Below, piece after piece: positions 6,344-9,708 of a DNA stretch of 9,708 nucleotides. This stretch comes from JBDHZK01 sp039811865 (GTDB lineage: Bacteria; Actinomycetota; Actinomycetes; Propionibacteriales; Propionibacteriaceae): the NCBI GenBank assembly GCA_039811865.1, contig JBDHZK010000105.1:1-9708 (forward strand), read 5' to 3'. The notes beneath the pieces are model-generated. The model saw only the letters and a list, made by a program, of their open reading frames with translations, was not told the origin of the DNA and made no database searches. The number at the start of each line of letters is the position of its first letter. Position 1 is the stretch's first letter. A program made the position numbers and the translations under genes.

Positions 6344-7270
6344 TCAACGCGGCTCACCGTGCCGGGGGACGCCCGCCGGATCGGCCGACCAACGGGCGCG
6401 TTCGCGGCTCAGGTTCGCTGCGGCGGCATCGGCCCACAGCCGCGACCCCGGCTGGGTGCGGTAGAGGGGGTCGAGCGCCTGGAGCCGATCCAGGACGGCC
6501 AGCCGTCCGGTGGCGAAGTCCGCGTCCGACAGGTGCTGATTCTCCAACCGGACGTCCCGGACGTACAGGTCGTAGCGCCCCTGCGGCTGGCCAAGGATCG
6601 ACAGATCCGCATCCGCCAACTGGGCGCCCGGGACGTCCCTCGGTGGTGGCGCGTGCGCGACGGTCAACAGCACCAGCCGGACCACCTCGTCCACCCGAGC
6701 GGGTGGTAGCCCGGCGACGCTCAGGGAAGCCGCGGCCAGCTCCGCGGACGCCTCCTCGTCGGTGCCCGGCGAACAGGCGTAGACGGCGTCGTGAAACCAG
6801 GCCGCCAGCCGCACTTCGTCTGCGAGCTCCGCCCGCCTCCCCAGCTCGTCGAGTGCGCCCAGCACCTGCGCGAGGTGACGTACGTCGTGGTAATGCCGGT
6901 GCGGCTCCTGCCAACGCTCAAGCAGCTCGGCGCCCAGTTGCGGTGCCTGCGGGAGCAGCCGCGCCCAGGCGTCGGTCAGCCCCGGCAGCACTTGGTGACG
7001 CTTGGGCGTGCGCTGCGGCGTGCGCATCCGCAGCCCACTGGCGAGCAGTCGGCGCATCAGCACAGTGGTGGACACTGCCTGCGCCCCCCGGTCGACGAGG
7101 TCGGCGTAGCGGCGTTCGGGCACGTCGTAGTGGTCGTGGTCGAAGGCTCGCGCCGGGATTCCGGCGGCCTGCGCGAACGCGTGCAGCTCGGAGAGGGAGG
7201 AATCTGACACCAAATGGGAAAACACCGTGCCATGCGCGGGCCACGCGGGCGGATCGATGAGCACGGCCAT
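6344..7270 (-). CDS. DUF4031 domain fused to predicted HD-superfamily metal-dependent phosphohydrolase
   Basis: Two-domain protein of 308 aa from the ATG at 7270. Residues 1-83 match DUF4031: MAVLIDPPAW, then SHLVSDSSLSELHAFA (18-33), FDHDHYDVPERRY (43-55) and VSTTVLMRRL (66-75). Residues about 110-290 resemble HD-type phosphohydrolases: PHRHYHDVRHL (123-133) supplies H124/H128-type metal ligands, FHDAVY (159-164) holds the HD pair H160-D161, and DADLSILG (220-227) supplies a further aspartate. Such enzymes usually cleave phosphate esters or nucleotides; the substrate is not known, nor is the role of DUF4031. Neither the ATG nor the TTG at 7282 has a Shine-Dalgarno, so a leaderless message is possible. 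The GMC oxidoreductase gene follows after 102 bases on the same strand, but a functional link is only a guess. Confidence 0.8.
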   Translation of the reverse strand: MAVLIDPPAWPAHGTVFSHLVSDSSLSELHAFAQAAGIPARAFDHDHYDVPERRYADLVDRGAQAVSTTVLMRRLLASGLRMRTPQRTPKRHQVLPGLTDAWARLLPQAPQLGAELLERWQEPHRHYHDVRHLAQVLGALDELGRRAELADEVRLAAWFHDAVYACSPGTDEEASAELAAASLSVAGLPPARVDEVVRLVLLTVAHAPPPRDVPGAQLADADLSILGQPQGRYDLYVRDVRLENQHLSDADFATGRLAVLDRLQALDPLYRTQPGSRLWADAAAANLSRERARWSADPAGVPRHGEPR

Positions 7271-7434
7271 TGCGCAAGTCAACCATCCGAAGTCTCAACC
7301 GTCGCCTGAGGAGAGTCGAGAACGCATCTGCCCTTGCCAAGCGGCGGTTTGAAACGGTTGGGGCGGTTGAGACTCCAGTTAGCGTCGAGACTTTCGATGG
7401 CGCGAATAACAAAACGTGGAATACACAGTCCGCC
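7271..7434. promoter_or_regulatory. Divergent promoter region with an 11-bp inverted repeat
   Basis: This 164-base region separates the divergent DUF4031-HD and wall-hydrolase genes. AGTCTCAACCG (7291-7301) and CGGTTGAGACT (7364-7374) are perfect complements 62 bases apart, so each gene is preceded by CGGTTGAGACT reading toward it. A further CGGTTG occurs at 7355-7360. They may be paired binding sites of a shared regulator. I see no convincing -10/-35 pair: TTGGGG-N16-TAGCGT (7358-7385) toward the hydrolase is weak. The region stays open in the hydrolase frame but lacks signs of coding. Confidence 0.4.
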
Positions 7435-8916
7435 ATGACTTCCCCTCGACGCCTGGCGTCCGTGCTGTCCGGCGCGCTCGCCGCGCTGCTCACGTTCGCC
7501 GGAACGAGCGCCCTGTCCGCTCCACCGGCCGCCGCCGTCGACACCGCCGCGTATATCGCGCTGGCGGCGAAACCGGCGCAGGCCGCGCAGAAGGAGCTTG
7601 GCGTCCCCGCCTCGGTAACGATCGCGCAGTCGATCATCGAGTCGGGATGGGGACGTTCCGGGCTGACGACGAAGTACAACAACTACTTCGGGATCAAGTG
7701 CGTGGCGGTCGTCAGCCCCTACCAGAAGGGTTGCGTTCGGCTGCCGTCCTATGAGTACTACGGGCCGGGCAACAAGCCCGTCCTGCAGGTCAGCGGTTTT
7801 CGCACCTACGCCAGCATGGAGATGTCCTTCAAGGACCACGGCTACCTGTTGTCGTCCTTGTCGCGCTATCGCAAGGCGTTCGACTACAAGGACGACCCCG
7901 ATCAGTTCATCCGCGAGGTACACAAGGCGGGCTACGCCACCGACAAGACCTACGCCCAGATGATCATCGGCGTGATGAAGCAGTACAACCTCTACCGCTT
8001 CGACGTCGCCGCCCCGGCCCCCGCCCCGGAACCGCCAGCACCCGCCGATCCGACGGTGGCCCGCAACCTGGCGTTCATCGGCAGCGTCGTCTCGGCCGCG
8101 CAACAGGCGCAGCTGTCCTGGAACGTCCCGACGCCGGTGAGTATTGCGATCGCGGCCCAGTACACGAAGTGGGGAACCCTGGCCTCGTTGAAGGACACCC
8201 GCAACTACTTCGGCCTGACCTGCGGCGCCAAGAACACGCAGTTCCAGCTCGGCTGCAAGACCTACTCGTCGACGGCCAAGGTGAACGGAAAGACCGTCAA
8301 AACCACGCTGAAGCTGCGCACCTATGACTCCGTCGCTCGCTCGTTCGCAGACTTCGCGGCCGAGCTCAGCAACAGCTCCAAATACGCGGCCGCCAAGAAG
8401 TTCCCGGCATGGCCCGAGACCTACCTCAAAACGCTCATGAAGGCCGGCTACGCCAACGACGCGGCCTACGCGGAGGTGCTGCGTAACCTGCAGGCTTACA
8501 ACCTGTACGTCTACGACGTCCCGTTCCCCACCATCCAGGTCAACGCGGTCGATTTCCGGGTCACCGCCATCCAGCACCTGCTGATCCACAAGGGTGCCAA
8601 GCTCACGCTCACCGGGAAGTTGGACGCCGCCACGGTCGCCGCTTTGAAGGCCTTCCAGACAAAGCAAACTCTGCCGGTGAGTGGCCTGGCCGATCCGCGG
8701 ACGCTGCTTGCCCTGACCTCGGGCTTCAACGCGAAGACGACCAACCACCAGGTCACCGCGGTGCAGGTCTTGCTCACCGGCAAGGGCTGGCCCCTGCCAG
8801 CCATCGGCATCTTCGGCCCGCGGACCACCAAGGCGACGCTCGAGTTCCAGGCCAAGTACCGCGCCGGCGTGAACGCCGTCGTGACGTCGGTGACCTGGGC
8901 CAAGTTGCTCGCCTGA
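7435..8916 (+). CDS. Secreted peptidoglycan hydrolase with tandem glucosaminidase (GH73) domains and two peptidoglycan-binding repeats
   Basis: Predicted exported endo-beta-N-acetylglucosaminidase of 493 aa that would cut wall glycan during growth, division or differentiation. The ATG at 7435 is chosen because it gives a textbook signal peptide: arginines at 5-6, a hydrophobic core at 8-28 and an AAA-V cleavage site near 34-35. An upstream in-frame extension of 55 residues would bury it. GH73 domain 1 (about 37-190) has VTIAQSIIESGWG (61-73) with likely catalytic E69 and YNNYFGIKC (81-89). Domain 2 (about 208-361) repeats the plan (NYFGLTC 257-263, AGYANDAAYAEVL 337-349), but the glutamate position is Y243, so it is probably inactive. 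Each domain has a cysteine pair 11 residues apart (C89/C100, C263/C274), likely disulfides. A proline-alanine linker (192-204) joins them. Two PG_binding_1-like repeats follow (about 372-428 and 436-492). The design recalls the actinomycete wall hydrolase GsmA. No clear Shine-Dalgarno. Confidence 0.88.
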   Translation: MTSPRRLASVLSGALAALLTFAGTSALSAPPAAAVDTAAYIALAAKPAQAAQKELGVPASVTIAQSIIESGWGRSGLTTKYNNYFGIKCVAVVSPYQKGCVRLPSYEYYGPGNKPVLQVSGFRTYASMEMSFKDHGYLLSSLSRYRKAFDYKDDPDQFIREVHKAGYATDKTYAQMIIGVMKQYNLYRFDVAAPAPAPEPPAPADPTVARNLAFIGSVVSAAQQAQLSWNVPTPVSIAIAAQYTKWGTLASLKDTRNYFGLTCGAKNTQFQLGCKTYSSTAKVNGKTVKTTLKLRTYDSVARSFADFAAELSNSSKYAAAKKFPAWPETYLKTLMKAGYANDAAYAEVLRNLQAYNLYVYDVPFPTIQVNAVDFRVTAIQHLLIHKGAKLTLTGKLDAATVAALKAFQTKQTLPVSGLADPRTLLALTSGFNAKTTNHQVTAVQVLLTGKGWPLPAIGIFGPRTTKATLEFQAKYRAGVNAVVTSVTWAKLLA

Positions 8917-8932
8917 GCCACTTCCACACCCG

Positions 8933-8990
8933 GGTCAAGCCCCGATGGCGTAACTCCGACCAGGGAGGGATACTGCCATCGGGGCTTACC
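8933..8990. terminator. Long hairpin between the wall-hydrolase gene and deoC
   Basis: AAGCCCCGATGGC (8937-8949) pairs perfectly with GCCATCGGGGCTT (8975-8987) over 13 bp. GGT/ACC extends the stem at its base past one bulged C. Inside the 25-base loop, GTA/TAC and CTCC/GGAG can pair too, making a long, nearly continuous stem. It begins 16 bases after the hydrolase stop and ends 48 bases before the deoC ATG. Without a T-run it fits an actinobacterial-type terminator; it could act in both directions. Confidence 0.65.
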
Positions 8991-9001
8991 GCTGCTCGCC
9001 G

Positions 9002-9013
9002 GTGGGCGCCCAC
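9002..9013. promoter_or_regulatory. Perfect 12-base palindrome upstream of deoC
   Basis: GTGGGCGCCCAC is fully self-complementary and lies 10 bases before the deoC Shine-Dalgarno. It could be an operator for a regulator of nucleoside catabolism, but in such GC-rich DNA a chance palindrome is also likely. No promoter for deoC could be identified with confidence. Confidence 0.2.
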
Positions 9014-9038
9014 AACCCGTGCCAAAGGAGTCCGAGGA

Positions 9039-9701
9039 ATGTCCATCACCCGCGCCGAACTTGCCCGCTACGTCGACCACACGCTCCTGCGGACGGACGC
9101 CACCGGAGCCGACGTCGCCGCGCTGCTCGCGGAGGCCAAGGCGCTGGGCACCTATTCGATCTGCGTGTCCCCCAACATGCTGCCAGTCCTCGGCGACCGC
9201 GGCGACGTCTTGCTCGCGACGGTCTGCGGCTTTCCCTCCGGCAAGCACACGGCTGCGGTGAAGGCGGCGGAAGCGGCCGAGTCGGTGCGGTTGGGGGCCG
9301 ACGAGGTGGACATGGTGATCGACATCGGCCTGCTGAAGGCCGGAAACGTCCGGGCGGTGCAGGATGAGATCGCCATGGTGAAGGCGGCCGTCCCCTCGCC
9401 GAAGGTGTTGAAGGTGATCATCGAGTCGGCGGCGCTCACGGACGACGAGATTGTCGCGGCCTGTCGGGCGGCCGAGGCGGCCGGGGCGGACTTCGTGAAG
9501 ACGTCCACCGGCTTCCACTCCGCCGGCGGGGCATCCGAGCATGCGGTCGCGCTGATGGCCAAGACCGTCGGCGGCCGGCTGGGCGTCAAGGCGTCCGGGG
9601 GGATCCGCACCCATGACTCCGCGATGGCGATGATCGCGGCCGGCGCCACGCGCCTGGGGCTTTCGGGCACCGCGGGCGTCCTGGACGGCTGCGACAGCTA
9701 G
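9039..9701 (+). CDS. deoC: Deoxyribose-phosphate aldolase
   Basis: Cytosolic class I aldolase of 220 aa, the usual length, which splits 2-deoxy-D-ribose 5-phosphate into acetaldehyde and glyceraldehyde 3-phosphate in deoxynucleoside breakdown. The family opening YVDHTLLRTDAT is at 11-22. The Schiff-base lysine is K154 in FVKTSTGF (152-159). The second active-site lysine is K184 in VKASGGIR (183-190), and the aspartate is D91 in DEVDMVIDIG. CGFPSGKH (63-70) is the conserved loop. AAAGGAG (9024-9030) lies 8 bases before the ATG, and GAGGA directly precedes it. The gene is complete, with the TAG stop 7 bases from the window end. The other nucleoside-catabolism genes (deoA, deoB, deoD) are not in the window. 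The hairpin upstream suggests a transcript separate from the wall-hydrolase gene. Confidence 0.96.
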   Translation: MSITRAELARYVDHTLLRTDATGADVAALLAEAKALGTYSICVSPNMLPVLGDRGDVLLATVCGFPSGKHTAAVKAAEAAESVRLGADEVDMVIDIGLLKAGNVRAVQDEIAMVKAAVPSPKVLKVIIESAALTDDEIVAACRAAEAAGADFVKTSTGFHSAGGASEHAVALMAKTVGGRLGVKASGGIRTHDSAMAMIAAGATRLGLSGTAGVLDGCDS

Positions 9702-9708
9702 TACTCGG

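Noticed and set aside
5743..7260. A 505-codon plus-strand frame opposite the oxidoreductase and DUF4031-HD genes
   Set aside because: Extremely Arg/Pro/Ala-rich and antisense to two genes with conserved motifs. A typical GC-rich artefact.
7270..7434. 55-residue upstream extension of the wall hydrolase
   Set aside because: It would place the signal peptide inside the protein and lacks export or domain features; the region instead holds the inverted repeat.
8511..9614. Minus-strand frame of 367 codons across the wall-hydrolase end and deoC
   Set aside because: It is antisense to DeoC, which is complete and highly conserved, and crosses the intergenic hairpin.
1..9708. Mobile element, phage, CRISPR, toxin-antitoxin or defence system
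   Set aside because: No transposase, integrase, repeat-spacer array, short gene pair or defence-type domain was found on either strand.

Overview
The window is ordinary-looking chromosomal DNA from a high-GC Gram-positive bacterium, most likely an actinomycete (Actinomycetota). The signs are GC-rich third codon positions throughout, a fused GT2/GtrA glycosyltransferase, a ChoD-type GMC oxidoreductase and a secreted tandem-glucosaminidase wall hydrolase. I cannot place it to genus. Eight protein genes are supported. I found no tRNA, rRNA, CRISPR array, insertion sequence or phage gene.

Left part (10-2285): a small arsenic module. An ArsR-family repressor gene (minus strand) and an arsenite S-adenosylmethionine methyltransferase gene arsM (plus strand) diverge from a compact control region at about 1459-1520. 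That region has two overlapping sigma70-like promoters and two operator-like sites of the same design, T(C/T)GA-N6-TCGA(A/T)T. An AlkA-like DNA glycosylase gene follows arsR on the same strand. No arsenite efflux pump or arsenate reductase is visible.

Middle part (2286-7270): a 360-base non-coding stretch leads to a two-domain GT2/GtrA protein that probably makes and flips a polyprenyl-phosphate sugar. Its putative leader RNA starts with a 13-bp hairpin just before the ribosome binding site. Its stop codon interlocks, within one CTAG, with the stop of a convergent 792-residue GMC oxidoreductase of the cholesterol-oxidase-like (ChoD) type. That protein has a long extra C-terminal domain. Upstream of the oxidoreductase on the same strand is a DUF4031-HD domain fusion gene, possibly in the same operon.

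Right part (7271-9701): a divergent region with an 11-bp inverted repeat whose arms read toward the two flanking genes. It is followed by a secreted wall hydrolase with one intact and one apparently dead GH73 domain plus two peptidoglycan-binding repeats, a strong hairpin, and a complete deoxyribose-phosphate aldolase gene (deoC).

The genes serve separate jobs: arsenic detoxification, base-excision repair, envelope glycan assembly, steroid or alcohol oxidation, wall remodelling and nucleoside catabolism. I see no clear new multi-gene system. The points most worth checking are the ars control region and the cysteine layout of ArsR, the hairpin leader of the glycosyltransferase mRNA, the CTAG stop overlap, the extra domain of the GMC protein and the degenerate second glucosaminidase domain.
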